Positions 1 through 10,757 of a stretch of 64,000 nucleotides of DNA are shown here, one piece after another. Under the pieces are notes generated by a model. It made no database searches, had not been told where the DNA came from, and was given only the letters and a program-made list of their open reading frames with translations. Position 1 is the first letter of the stretch. The number at the start of each line of letters is the position of its first letter. The translations under genes were made by a program, and so were the position numbers. This DNA is from Streptococcus australis ATCC 700641 (lineage in GTDB: Bacteria; Bacillota; Bacilli; Lactobacillales; Streptococcaceae): positions 1,126,981 to 1,190,980 of the forward strand of contig NZ_GL636091.1 in NCBI RefSeq assembly GCF_000186465.1, read 5' to 3'.

Positions 1-53
1 CATTGAGAGAAGGGATGCTCTATCAAGATGTTTTTGGAACATCGGCCCCTTAG
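1..53 (+). CDS. 3' end of an upstream gene (partial)
   Basis: A reading frame beginning at base 3 runs without interruption to a stop at 51-53 and ends in ...YQDVFGTSAP. A perfect terminator hairpin follows 15 bases later, which is what the end of a gene looks like. Only about 16 codons are in the window, so neither family nor function can be named, and the frame itself is a guess supported mainly by the terminator placement. Confidence 0.35.
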   Translation, partial: LREGMLYQDVFGTSAP

Positions 54-67
54 TTGTTGAGAAGAAA

Positions 68-102
68 AATGAAGGTAGGAAAATTCCTGTCTTCATTTTT
101 TT
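68..102 (+). terminator. Intrinsic terminator
   Basis: Two-part perfect stem AATGAAG-gt-AGGAA / TTCCT-gt-CTTCATT followed by a run of seven T. It ends the transcript entering from the left edge and isolates the HAD gene. Confidence 0.8.
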
Positions 103-216
103 ATAGGCTAGTTTTGTCAAAATATAAATGCTTTTTGAATGAAAGTAAAACAGGTGGGAGATGACTGTAAAAAAACCGTGAAAACATTGACTTTACAAGC
201 AATTTTTTGAAAATTA

Positions 217-225
217 TGGTATAAT
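217..225 (+). promoter_or_regulatory. Extended -10 promoter of the HAD gene
   Basis: TGG-TATAAT is an extended -10 element. No good -35 sits 16-18 bases upstream. The start codon at 233 lies only seven bases after the hexamer, so transcription would begin at or within a base or two of the ATG. There is no ribosome binding site between them. Confidence 0.6.
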
Positions 226-232
226 TGAAGCT

Positions 233-796
233 ATGGATTATCATGATTTTATATGGGATCTTGGTGGGACTTTATTGGACAATTATGAGACCTCTACAAA
301 AGCTTTTGTAGCGACCTTACAGTATTTCCAAAGGGAGGCTGATCATGATTCCGTTTATGCAGCTTTAAAGGTTTCCACGGATTATGCTGTTCAGCAGTTT
401 GCCTCAGACCTTCCAGACTTTTTGGGAGAGTATAAACAGCGAGAGAAAGAAGCTCTTGAAATCCCCTGCTTATTCGAGGGGACTGAGGAGTTATTGCATC
501 GTCTAACAGCTGTAGGAGCCCGTCATTTTTTGGTTTCTCACCGTGACCATCATGTAGAGACCATCTTAGAAAAAACAGGGATTCGTCATTACTTTACAGA
601 AGTTGTGACTGCTGATGATGGTTTTCCACGTAAACCAGATCCTACGTCCATGTTGTATCTAAAAGACAAGTATGCGATTGAGTCTGGCTTGGTGATTGGA
701 GATCGCCCGATTGATATCGAAGCTGGTCAGAGAGCTGGCATGGCGACCTATTTGTTCGACTCAATGGATCAATTAAGTGCCTATATTTTTAATTAG
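233..796 (+). CDS. HAD-superfamily hydrolase (phosphatase-like)
   Basis: A 187-residue haloacid-dehalogenase family protein, probably a cytoplasmic phosphatase for a small phosphorylated metabolite; the substrate cannot be told. Motif I is DLGGT near residue 9, so the first (nucleophile) Asp is present, but the second Asp of the usual DxDxT is Gly. Motif II is the Ser of LVSH, motif III the Lys of PRKPDP, and motif IV GDRPIDIEAG. A helical cap lies between motifs I and II. It sits 12 bases upstream of gyrB, probably cotranscribed, an arrangement I recall from other streptococci. The ATG at 233 fits the family start MxYxDFIWDLGGT, yet it has no Shine-Dalgarno and may be read from a leaderless mRNA. 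Confidence 0.88.
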   Translation: MDYHDFIWDLGGTLLDNYETSTKAFVATLQYFQREADHDSVYAALKVSTDYAVQQFASDLPDFLGEYKQREKEALEIPCLFEGTEELLHRLTAVGARHFLVSHRDHHVETILEKTGIRHYFTEVVTADDGFPRKPDPTSMLYLKDKYAIESGLVIGDRPIDIEAGQRAGMATYLFDSMDQLSAYIFN

Positions 797-2758
<1,962 letters not shown>

Positions 2759-2793
2759 AATTCTGCGATATTTGCCAATTATTCGAATATTTA

Positions 2794-2802
2794 TGATATA
2801 AT
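2794..2802 (+). promoter_or_regulatory. Extended -10 promoter of ezrA
   Basis: TGA-TATAAT in the 86-base gap after gyrB, followed about 43 bases later by the ezrA start with an AAGGAG ribosome site. The -35 is poor (TTGCCA at 19-base spacing). It suggests ezrA has its own promoter in addition to any readthrough from gyrB. Confidence 0.6.
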
Positions 2803-2844
2803 AACTACGATTACTTTCAAGTAATTTAATGAAGGAGTTTTTAT

Positions 2845-4569
2845 ATGTCTAGTGGACTAATTATTCTCATTATTGTCATTGGGGTCCTCTTGGTTTTAGG
2901 ATATGTAGTGGCAGTCTTATTGAGAAAGCGTAACGAAGCCTTACTGGCATCTCTGGAAGAACGAAAAGAACAGTTGTATAACCTTCCGGTAAATGATGAA
3001 GTAGAAGAAGTGAAGAATATGCATTTGATTGGTCAAAGTCAAGTTGCATTTCGTGAATGGAATCAAAAATGGGTGGACCTATCCCTCAATTCTTTTGCTG
3101 ATATCGAGAACAACCTCTTTGAAGCAGAAGGCTACAACAATTCTTTCCGCTTTTTAAAAGCCAAGCAAGCAATTGGAAATATTGAGAGTCAGGTTCAATT
3201 GATTGATGAAGATATCAAGGCCATCCGTCAAGCTTTATCTGAATTAAAAGAAAAAGAAGAAAAGAATAGCGGTCGGGTTGTTCATGCCTTGGATATGTTT
3301 GAAAACTTGCAAAGACAAGTAGCTTCTGATCCAGACGCATACGGCCCAGCACTTCCCGAAATCGAGAAGCAAGCTGAAAATATTCAAGTTGAGTTTTCAA
3401 AATTTGTAACCTTGAATTCATCAGGTGACCCTGTTGAAGCTGCAGAAATTTTGGATACGGCTGAAAACCACATTGTAGCCTTGACGCATATTGTTGAAAA
3501 AGTTCCTGCAATTGTGAAGGATGTCCAAACAACTCTTCCTGATCAATTGGAAGATTTAGAAGCTGGTCATCGTAAACTTTTGGAATCTGGTTATCATTTT
3601 ACAGAGACTGATTTGGAAGCACGTTTCCAACAATTGCATGCAGCTTTGAAAGCCAACCTGCAAAATGTTGCTGCTCTTGAATTAGATAATGCGCTCTATG
3701 AAAATGAGCAGATTCAAGAAGAAATCAACGCCTTGTATGATATTTTCACTCGTGAAATTGAATCACACAAAGTTGTTGAAAAATTGGTCAAAGCCTTACC
3801 AGGTTACCTTGCCCATGCGAAGGAAAATAACAAGCGTTTAGCAGAAGAAGTTGAACGTCTCAGCAAAACATTTGAAAGCAAAGAACTTAAGGAAAATCAT
3901 TTGAAGGAGTTAGAAGCTGAATTAACAGCTCAAGAGCTCGTTGTAGAAGATGCCTTGAAGGATACATCTGAAACTCAAAAAGCCTACTCTATCCTTCAAG
4001 AAGAGTTAGAAGCGATTGAAGAACGTCTGAAAGAGATTGAAGATGATCAAATTGCTTTGAGCGAAACCTTGTCTAAGATTGAGAAAGACGACACAAATGC
4101 TCGTCAAAAGGTAAATATCTACGCCAACCGTTTACATGCCATTAAGCGTTACATGGATAAGCGGAACTTACCTGGAATTCCTCAATCCTTCCTTACTATC
4201 TTCTTCACTGCAAGTGATAACACAGAAGCTCTCTTGGCTGAGTTAGAAGGTCGTCGTGTCAATATTGAAAACGCCAACCGTCTCCTGGATATTTTGACTA
4301 ACGATATGACAGAGTTAGAGGAAGAAACCTACAAATTAGTACAATATGCTACTCTAACAGAGCAGTTGCTTCAATACTCAAATCGCTATCGTTCATTCGA
4401 CGATCATGTCCAAGCAGCGTTTGATGAAGCCTTGTACATCTTTGAAAAAGAGTATGACTATCCTGCTTCATTCAAAGTCATTTCAGAAGCATTGGAAACA
4501 GTTGAACCAGGAGTAACAGAGAGATTTGTTACCTCATTTGAAAAAACAAGAGAATCCATCCGATTCTAA
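2845..4569 (+). CDS. ezrA: Septation ring formation regulator EzrA
   Basis: A 574-residue membrane-anchored cell division protein. A single transmembrane helix (about residues 4-26, rich in Ile, Leu and Val) is followed by KRNEALLASLEERK and then an almost wholly helical, Glu/Lys-rich, spectrin-like coiled-coil region to the C-terminus. That is the EzrA layout with an outside N-terminus and a long cytoplasmic rod. EzrA binds FtsZ and helps place and recycle the division ring and coordinate septal wall synthesis in Firmicutes. It follows gyrB as in other streptococci and has its own extended -10 promoter and terminator. Confidence 0.95.
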   Translation: MSSGLIILIIVIGVLLVLGYVVAVLLRKRNEALLASLEERKEQLYNLPVNDEVEEVKNMHLIGQSQVAFREWNQKWVDLSLNSFADIENNLFEAEGYNNSFRFLKAKQAIGNIESQVQLIDEDIKAIRQALSELKEKEEKNSGRVVHALDMFENLQRQVASDPDAYGPALPEIEKQAENIQVEFSKFVTLNSSGDPVEAAEILDTAENHIVALTHIVEKVPAIVKDVQTTLPDQLEDLEAGHRKLLESGYHFTETDLEARFQQLHAALKANLQNVAALELDNALYENEQIQEEINALYDIFTREIESHKVVEKLVKALPGYLAHAKENNKRLAEEVERLSKTFESKELKENHLKELEAELTAQELVVEDALKDTSETQKAYSILQEELEAIEERLKEIEDDQIALSETLSKIEKDDTNARQKVNIYANRLHAIKRYMDKRNLPGIPQSFLTIFFTASDNTEALLAELEGRRVNIENANRLLDILTNDMTELEEETYKLVQYATLTEQLLQYSNRYRSFDDHVQAAFDEALYIFEKEYDYPASFKVISEALETVEPGVTERFVTSFEKTRESIRF

Positions 4570-4574
4570 TCAAA

Positions 4575-4607
4575 AACATCCAGGAGAATATTCCTGGATG
4601 TTTTTTT
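4575..4607 (+). terminator. Intrinsic terminator after ezrA
   Basis: ACATCCAGGA / TTCCTGGATGT hairpin with a five-base loop and a run of seven T. Confidence 0.9.
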
Positions 4608-4661
4608 ATGGAGATGAAGCTGTGGTGGGAAAGGGAAGGATAGAAAAAAGGAGATGAGTCC

Positions 4662-5780
4662 ATGAAAGTTTTAATTGCTCCAGATTCATTCAAAGAAAGC
4701 TTACCTGCGAAAGATGTAGCGGAAATTATTGCAGAAGGCTTGCGTCAGTCACTCCTTGATGTAGAACCAGTCACCTGTCCTGTTGGAGATGGTGGGGAAG
4801 GGACAGTGGATGCCATCAGCTACTCATTGGAATTGAAGGAAACTTTTACCCTTGTCACAGGTCCATTTGGAGAGCCAGTAGAAATGCGGTATATGGAGAA
4901 GGATTCTTTGGCTCTCTTTGAAGTAGCAGACTTGATCGGTTTAGGAAAAATTCCAGTTGATCAACGCCGTCCACTTGACCTAGAGACCCGAGGAATTGGT
5001 GAACTGATTTGTTTTTTAATCAAACAGGGAAAAAAGGAGATTTATATCGGGGTTGGAGGAACAGCGACCAATGATGGGGGCCTGGGACTTGCAGTAGGAC
5101 TAGGCTACCAATTCTATGATCGAGAAGGAAGAGAATTAAAGGCCTGTGGACAAAGTCTTTTAGATTGGGATTCCATCCGTAAAGAGGAAGCGTTCAAGAT
5201 CCCAGATGATGTCCAGATACAGATCTTAGCAGATGTATCCAATCCCTTATGTGGACTAGATGGTGCGACCTTTATTTTTGGAAAACAAAAGGGGCTCAGT
5301 CCCAATATGTTTGAACAAGTGGATCAAGCTATTAACAGCTTTTACGAAAAGCATTGTCCAAGTATTTTGACTCAAGCAGGGATGGGTGCTGGTGGAGGTC
5401 TTGCTGCGGGTCTTTGTGACTTCGCGCAAGCGAGGCTAGTATCAGGGATTGATAGCTGTTTAGATCTGATCGACTTTAACTCCAAAGTAGTCAATGCAGA
5501 CTTGGTCATTGTCGGTGAAGGACGACTGGACCATCAGAGTCTATCCGGGAAAGCTCCGATAGGGGTTGCGAGACGAACCCCAAAAGGAATCCCAGTAATA
5601 GCCATTTGTGGTAGTCTTGCAGATGATTTACCAAGTCTCCCATTTGAAAATATAGTTGGTGCCTTTTCTATTACGAAACATCCCGATAGTTTAGAGCAAC
5701 TTCTGAAGGATGTGAGGGAAAATCTTCTCTTTACAGCTAGAAATATCGGAAATCTATTAAGCATAGAAAAAAGCGGTTAA
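4662..5780 (+). CDS. Glycerate kinase (GarK/GlxK family)
   Basis: A 372-residue glycerate kinase of the GarK/GlxK family, which phosphorylates D-glycerate with ATP to feed lower glycolysis. Family signatures include the N-terminal [21 protein letters not shown], the [11 protein letters not shown] stretch around residue 135, GMGAGGGLA and the GEGRLDHQS loop. Length is normal. The start at 4662 has AAAAGGAG nine bases upstream. The stop codon lies inside a 17-base palindrome that was probably the core of its terminator, and a repeat element has entered there. It is a single-gene unit, and which catabolic route supplies glycerate is not shown by the neighbours. Confidence 0.92.
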   Translation: MKVLIAPDSFKESLPAKDVAEIIAEGLRQSLLDVEPVTCPVGDGGEGTVDAISYSLELKETFTLVTGPFGEPVEMRYMEKDSLALFEVADLIGLGKIPVDQRRPLDLETRGIGELICFLIKQGKKEIYIGVGGTATNDGGLGLAVGLGYQFYDREGRELKACGQSLLDWDSIRKEEAFKIPDDVQIQILADVSNPLCGLDGATFIFGKQKGLSPNMFEQVDQAINSFYEKHCPSILTQAGMGAGGGLAAGLCDFAQARLVSGIDSCLDLIDFNSKVVNADLVIVGEGRLDHQSLSGKAPIGVARRTPKGIPVIAICGSLADDLPSLPFENIVGAFSITKHPDSLEQLLKDVRENLLFTARNIGNLLSIEKSG

Positions 5781-6053
5781 ACCGCTTCAAATTGAAGATA
5801 AAGTCTTCAGAAAAACTTTCCTTAGGTGAGTACGGACGTCAGCGAACTTTTTCAAAGTTCCATGACTAATTATTGAGCCTAAGGTCTCAATAATTCCGAA
5901 TGCCTGGAACAATTATGTTTCAGGCATTTTTCTCACAGCGGAAAGTTTTTGATCTTCGTAAATAACTAAAAATTAAAAGTCATTTTTGATAATCATCTAA
6001 CTGTTTTATGTAAAACAATAGCTTGTCTACATACTCAAGCGGTTAAACCGCTT
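5771..6053 (+). repeat. MITE-like insertion flanked by a duplicated 17-bp palindrome
   Basis: The palindrome AAGCGGTTAAACCGCTT occurs at 5771-5787 and again at 6037-6053. The left copy has the upstream A-run and the right copy has the downstream T-run, as if one terminator had been split by about 249 inserted bases. Inside are 11-base terminal inverted repeats, AAAAACTTTCC at 5811-5821 and GGAAAGTTTTT at 5939-5949, imperfectly extended by CTTAGGTGAG / CTCACAGCG. Between them lie three hairpins: 5838-5866, 5869-5893 and a terminator-like one at 5899-5931. No reading frame is present. The left part recurs at 33.6 kb. This resembles a small non-autonomous element such as the pneumococcal RUP class, but I cannot match it to a named family. 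Confidence 0.65.
5899..5931 (+). terminator. Terminator-like hairpin inside the repeat element
   Basis: AATGCCTG-g-AACA / TGTT-t-CAGGCATT followed by TTTTTC. It may now end the glycerate kinase transcript, because the left palindrome copy has lost its T-run. Confidence 0.6.
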
Positions 6054-6103
6054 TTTTCTATCTAATGTTAAATACTAATAAAATGTCTAAGGGACAGCTC
6101 TGA

Positions 6104-6547
6104 TCAACCAAACCATTTCTTCCAAAGAGAAGGTTTGGTCGGTTTCTTTTCTTCCTCCCAGAGATCTGCAAAAGCAGATCGGAGGTCCTTGTCAGTAGTG
6201 GTAACTGGTGCATCTGTATGAATCACGAGCCCAAAAGGAGAGGAGTCGTGTTCCTCCGAAACAATAGTCGCCTGGCAACCAAATTCTTTTGCTTGTTTTA
6301 GATAGCTCAACTGGACGCTAGAATCAACATTTGGAGAAATCTTTACAAAGAGAGGGCTAGCTTGTTCATTCAATCTTTTCAGCACCTTCAAAAAGCCCTT
6401 CTGAAGCTGAGGACTATTGCTTGTTTTTAAATCGGCATATCCTAGAACGCGCTCTTCAAACGTACCTAGAAAGCGACGCTGTTCATCAGGATTTAATTTT
6501 AGGCCACCGTTAGCCTTTTCCATAATTTCTTTAGATAGATCAGTCAT
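6104..6547 (-). CDS. DUF1694 (YueI-like) family protein
   Basis: A 147-residue cytoplasmic protein of the DUF1694/YueI family, of unknown function and common in lactobacilli and streptococci. It shows the family pattern of an N-terminal KLNPDEQRRFLGTFEERV segment, then an alternating strand/helix region with QAKEFGCQATIV and the C-terminal tail DLWEEEKKP. It is convergent with glycerate kinase and divergent from eno. No catalytic motif is visible, and the fold is not something I can assign from sequence. The basic end KPSLWKKWFG is typical. Confidence 0.75.
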   Translation of the reverse strand: MTDLSKEIMEKANGGLKLNPDEQRRFLGTFEERVLGYADLKTSNSPQLQKGFLKVLKRLNEQASPLFVKISPNVDSSVQLSYLKQAKEFGCQATIVSEEHDSSPFGLVIHTDAPVTTTDKDLRSAFADLWEEEKKPTKPSLWKKWFG

Positions 6548-6666
6548 AAGAATAGTATATCATACTTTAGGTTGAAAATGCCAAACGAATAAAGGCTGAT
6601 CCAAACAAAAAGAAAGCGATTTCTTGATAAAGTTAAGGAAAATCTGCACAAAGATAACGTTTTTTC

Positions 6667-6695
6667 TTGAAAAACGCGTATTTTTAAGGTATCAT
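6667..6695 (+). promoter_or_regulatory. Promoter of eno
   Basis: TTGAAA, 17-base spacer, TATCAT. The -35 lies in an inverted repeat CGTTTTT-tcttg-AAAAACG. An AAAGGAGAG ribosome site precedes the ATG at 6734. Confidence 0.7.
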
Positions 6696-6730
6696 AGAGG
6701 TGTAAAAAATTTAAACTCAAAGGAGAGTAA

Positions 6731-8038
<1,308 letters not shown>

Positions 8039-8056
8039 TCTAGTTAATTAGATACA

Positions 8057-8090
8057 AAAGATCCTTGAGTTTTCTCAAGGATCTTTTTTT
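8057..8090 (+). terminator. Intrinsic terminator after eno
   Basis: AAAGATCCTTGAG / CTCAAGGATCTTT stem with a four-base loop and a long T-run. Confidence 0.92.
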
Positions 8091-8103
8091 GTATTGGGCC
8101 TAC

Positions 8104-8131
8104 AAAAAATCCTCAACTAGATAGTTGAGGA
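8104..8131 (-). terminator. Intrinsic terminator of the 61-residue gene
   Basis: Read on the minus strand, TCCTCAACTA / TAGTTGAGGA forms a perfect hairpin with a two-base loop followed by a T-run. Confidence 0.8.
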
Positions 8132-8140
8132 ATCGTTTTA

Positions 8141-8326
8141 TTAGAACAAGCCTTTGATTTTATCAACAGCACCGCTGACGAGATCGTTTCCAGCAACAAG
8201 AGCTTTGGCTTGTTCTAGGTAGTCACCAAGGTTATCCTTGTTGTCATCGATAAATTTTTTAGCATCATCGAAATCTTTCTTTTCAATCATTTCTTTGACT
8301 TGGTTAAACAAATCCATTGGGTTCAT
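8141..8326 (-). CDS. Small conserved-looking protein of unknown function
   Basis: A 61-residue, highly charged, helical protein with no membrane segment: MNPMDLFNQVKEMIEKKDF at the start, a middle rich in Asp and Lys, and the amphipathic end SGAVDKIKGLF. I do not recognise a family. It is likely to be real: it has a good ribosome site (TAGGAGA, seven bases from the ATG), its own terminator with a T-run, and no overlapping gene. It is convergent with eno. The C-terminal amphipathic helix could contact membrane or a partner protein, but that is speculation. Confidence 0.75.
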   Translation of the reverse strand: MNPMDLFNQVKEMIEKKDFDDAKKFIDDNKDNLGDYLEQAKALVAGNDLVSGAVDKIKGLF

Positions 8327-8402
8327 GAGGCTTCTCCTATAAACTATTTATTAATATCACTATTTAATCATTTTTCAACCAAACTAGCAAGCGTTTTGAT
8401 TC

Positions 8403-9410
8403 TTAGTTGAAGAGGACGCAAACCGCCTCTGGTACGTAGAAATCATGTCTCAATTCAGTCAATCTACCACTCGTATTGTCGCGTTTAAAAACAGTAGCAT
8501 TGTCTGAATCTTGATGAACTGCAATGAGGTATTCTTGGTCTGGACTAAGAATGAAATCGCGTGGATTGAGTCCATTGGTTGGAACGATTTCAAGAAGCAC
8601 TAGGCTACCATCTGCCAAGATTTCATAGACTGCAATGGAGTTATGGGCCCGATTAGAGGCATAGAGGAATTTCCCATCCTCGGAGAGGCGAATAGCAGCA
8701 GCCCATTTTTGACCTTCATAATCTTCTGGTAGAGTTGAGATGGTTTGGAAATGTTCAAAGTAGCCAAGTCCATCATAGAAAAGGACATCGATGGTGGCGT
8801 TTAATTCATTAATCAGGTAAGCCGTCTTGTAATGAGAATGAAAAATGATGTGTCGCGGACCAGCACCTGGAGCAGTTTGGTAGGTTTGAGCTTCTGTCAG
8901 TTTTCCAAGATCATCGACTTGGTAGACCACGACTTGATCAGTCCCCAAATCACAAGTAATAAGCAGTTTATCAGGAGTGAGATCTGCATAGTGAACATGG
9001 GGACTGGCTTGGTTTTCGTGAGGTCCAGAACCCTGATGAGTGGCTTGATCGACCAAGGTCAAATGCCCATCCTCATGGATGCGATAAGAGAGGACTTGTC
9101 CCTTGTGATAGTTAGCTCCATAGACCAACCCACGCGCTTCATCAACAGAGACATAACAGAGGGGGGCTCCTTCATCGACGACGTGATTAATCAACTGGTG
9201 ATCAGGGTTAAAGCTCGCAATGCCGCCAAGACCCTCTTCGGCTCCTACACTGTATAAGAAACCAGCTTTTGAAAAAGCGAGATAGGTTGGATTTGGCTCT
9301 TGAGCAACTAGTTGCAAGTCGCTAAGCTGACCAGTTCTTTCATCGAAGGAAGCTTTGTAAATTCCTTTGGAGTCTCGTTTGGTATAGGTTCCGAAATAAA
9401 TATCTTGCAT
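8403..9410 (-). CDS. 6-phosphogluconolactonase-like beta-propeller (lactonase family)
   Basis: A 335-residue member of the lactonase/YbhE (Pgl) family, a seven-bladed beta-propeller. Enterobacterial YbhE hydrolyses 6-phosphogluconolactone in the oxidative pentose phosphate route; the substrate of streptococcal members is less certain. Signatures are the N-terminal YFGTYTKRDSKGIY, EPNPTYLAFS, GSGPHENQASPHVHY, GPRHIIFH, and YASNRAHNSIAVY followed by NPRDF near the C-terminus. The longer frame beginning at 9515 has a hydrophobic leader unlike the family and spans the TATAAT promoter at 9441-9446 on this strand. I therefore place the start at 9410, where GAGGTG precedes the ATG. It is cytoplasmic. 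Confidence 0.88.
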   Translation of the reverse strand: MQDIYFGTYTKRDSKGIYKASFDERTGQLSDLQLVAQEPNPTYLAFSKAGFLYSVGAEEGLGGIASFNPDHQLINHVVDEGAPLCYVSVDEARGLVYGANYHKGQVLSYRIHEDGHLTLVDQATHQGSGPHENQASPHVHYADLTPDKLLITCDLGTDQVVVYQVDDLGKLTEAQTYQTAPGAGPRHIIFHSHYKTAYLINELNATIDVLFYDGLGYFEHFQTISTLPEDYEGQKWAAAIRLSEDGKFLYASNRAHNSIAVYEILADGSLVLLEIVPTNGLNPRDFILSPDQEYLIAVHQDSDNATVFKRDNTSGRLTELRHDFYVPEAVCVLFN

Positions 9411-9587
9411 CACATGCACCTCGACTTTGTTGATAGCTCCATTATAACAGAAAAGAAGGGGATGGAAAACGATTAGGTGAAGGATTGAGGAGTTCAGGAA
9501 CAAAATGTACCTCACCTTTGGCTATACCGTGAAATTATGAACTAAAAATGCTAAAATAAAAACAGATTGAAAACGAAGGAGATTCCT

Positions 9588-10757
9588 GTGGAACATAAAG
9601 AAAAAGATTTTAGTTTATCCTGGTTTTTTAAATGGTTTGTTGATAATAAGGCCATTACTGTTTTCTTAGTAGCCTTGCTAATGGGATTAAATATTTTAGT
9701 TCTGAGCAAGATTAGTTTTATTTTTACACCGCTGTTAGAGTTTGGAGCAGCGGTCATGCTACCCGTCATTATTTCAGGCCTCCTCTATTATTTGTTAAAT
9801 CCAATTGTTGATTTTTTGGAAAGGCACCGAGTTAAGCGGATTATTGCGATTTCCATCGTCTTCATCTTGATTGCCCTTCTCATTTTATGGGGCTTGGCCG
9901 TCGCTATTCCAGCCATTCAGCGTCAGGTGCTCAGTTTTATGAAGAATCTGCCAGATTACTTGGAAAAGGCCAATATGACCATTGATGATTTCTTAGACAA
10001 CAAAGTGTCGCCAGAAATCAAGCCTCAACTGGATGAATGGACCAGCCAGTTGTCAGAGAATATTACTAGCTGGGCGAGTTCCTTTTCTGCCCGTGCAGTC
10101 AACTGGGTCAGCAATCTGATTGCGGTCGCCTCTCAGGTCATTATTGCTCTGATTATTATGCCTTTCATCGTCTTCTACCTCTTGAGAGATGGAAAGAACC
10201 TGAAAGGGCAGATCATCCGCTTCTTACCAACCAAGATTCGCGAATCAGCAGGCAAGGTGCTGTCTGATGTCAATACACAATTGGCCAATTATGTCAGAGG
10301 TCAGATCACTGTTGCCATCATCGTAGCTTTGATGTTCATTCTATTGTTTAAGATCATTGGACTTCGTTACGGAGTGACACTTGGTGTAACCGCTGGTTTT
10401 CTGAACTTGATTCCATACTTGGGTAGTTTCTTGGCTATGCTCCCAGCCTTAGTCTTGGGCTTGGTGGCAGGACCAGAGATGTTTGTCAAAGTCGTTATTG
10501 TCTTTATTGTTGAGCAAACCATCGAGGGACGTTTCGTTTCCCCACTTGTCTTGGGTAGTCAGCTCAATATCCACCCGATCACGATTCTGTTTGTATTGAT
10601 TACTTCTGGCTCTATGTTTGGAATCTGGGGAGTCTTCTTAGGAATCCCAGTTTACGCTTCAGCTAAAGTAGTTATCAGTGCTCTATTTGAGTGGTACAAA
10701 GATGTCAGTGGCTTGTACGAAAAGGACGAAATTGAGGAAATTCAACGTGAAGAATAG
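9588..10757 (+). CDS. AI-2E family (PerM/YtvI-like) membrane transporter
   Basis: A 389-residue polytopic membrane protein of the AI-2 exporter (UPF0118/PerM) family. About eight membrane spans are visible: a pair near residues 30-80, one near 95-115 followed by a periplasm-type helical region (LPDYLEKANMTIDDFL), and a C-terminal bundle containing the family motif FLNLIPYLGSF and the QTIEGRFVSPLVLG stretch. Substrate is unknown; the name reflects E. coli TqsA, and other members export different solutes. The start is a GTG at 9588 with AAGGAG six bases upstream; the TTG at 9567 lies before that site and is rejected. Its end overlaps the next gene. Confidence 0.85.
   Translation: MEHKEKDFSLSWFFKWFVDNKAITVFLVALLMGLNILVLSKISFIFTPLLEFGAAVMLPVIISGLLYYLLNPIVDFLERHRVKRIIAISIVFILIALLILWGLAVAIPAIQRQVLSFMKNLPDYLEKANMTIDDFLDNKVSPEIKPQLDEWTSQLSENITSWASSFSARAVNWVSNLIAVASQVIIALIIMPFIVFYLLRDGKNLKGQIIRFLPTKIRESAGKVLSDVNTQLANYVRGQITVAIIVALMFILLFKIIGLRYGVTLGVTAGFLNLIPYLGSFLAMLPALVLGLVAGPEMFVKVVIVFIVEQTIEGRFVSPLVLGSQLNIHPITILFVLITSGSMFGIWGVFLGIPVYASAKVVISALFEWYKDVSGLYEKDEIEEIQREE

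Noticed and set aside
9411..9515. N-terminal extension of the lactonase-like protein
   Set aside because: The extra 35 residues are hydrophobic, absent from the family, and would be encoded upstream of and across a TATAAT promoter.
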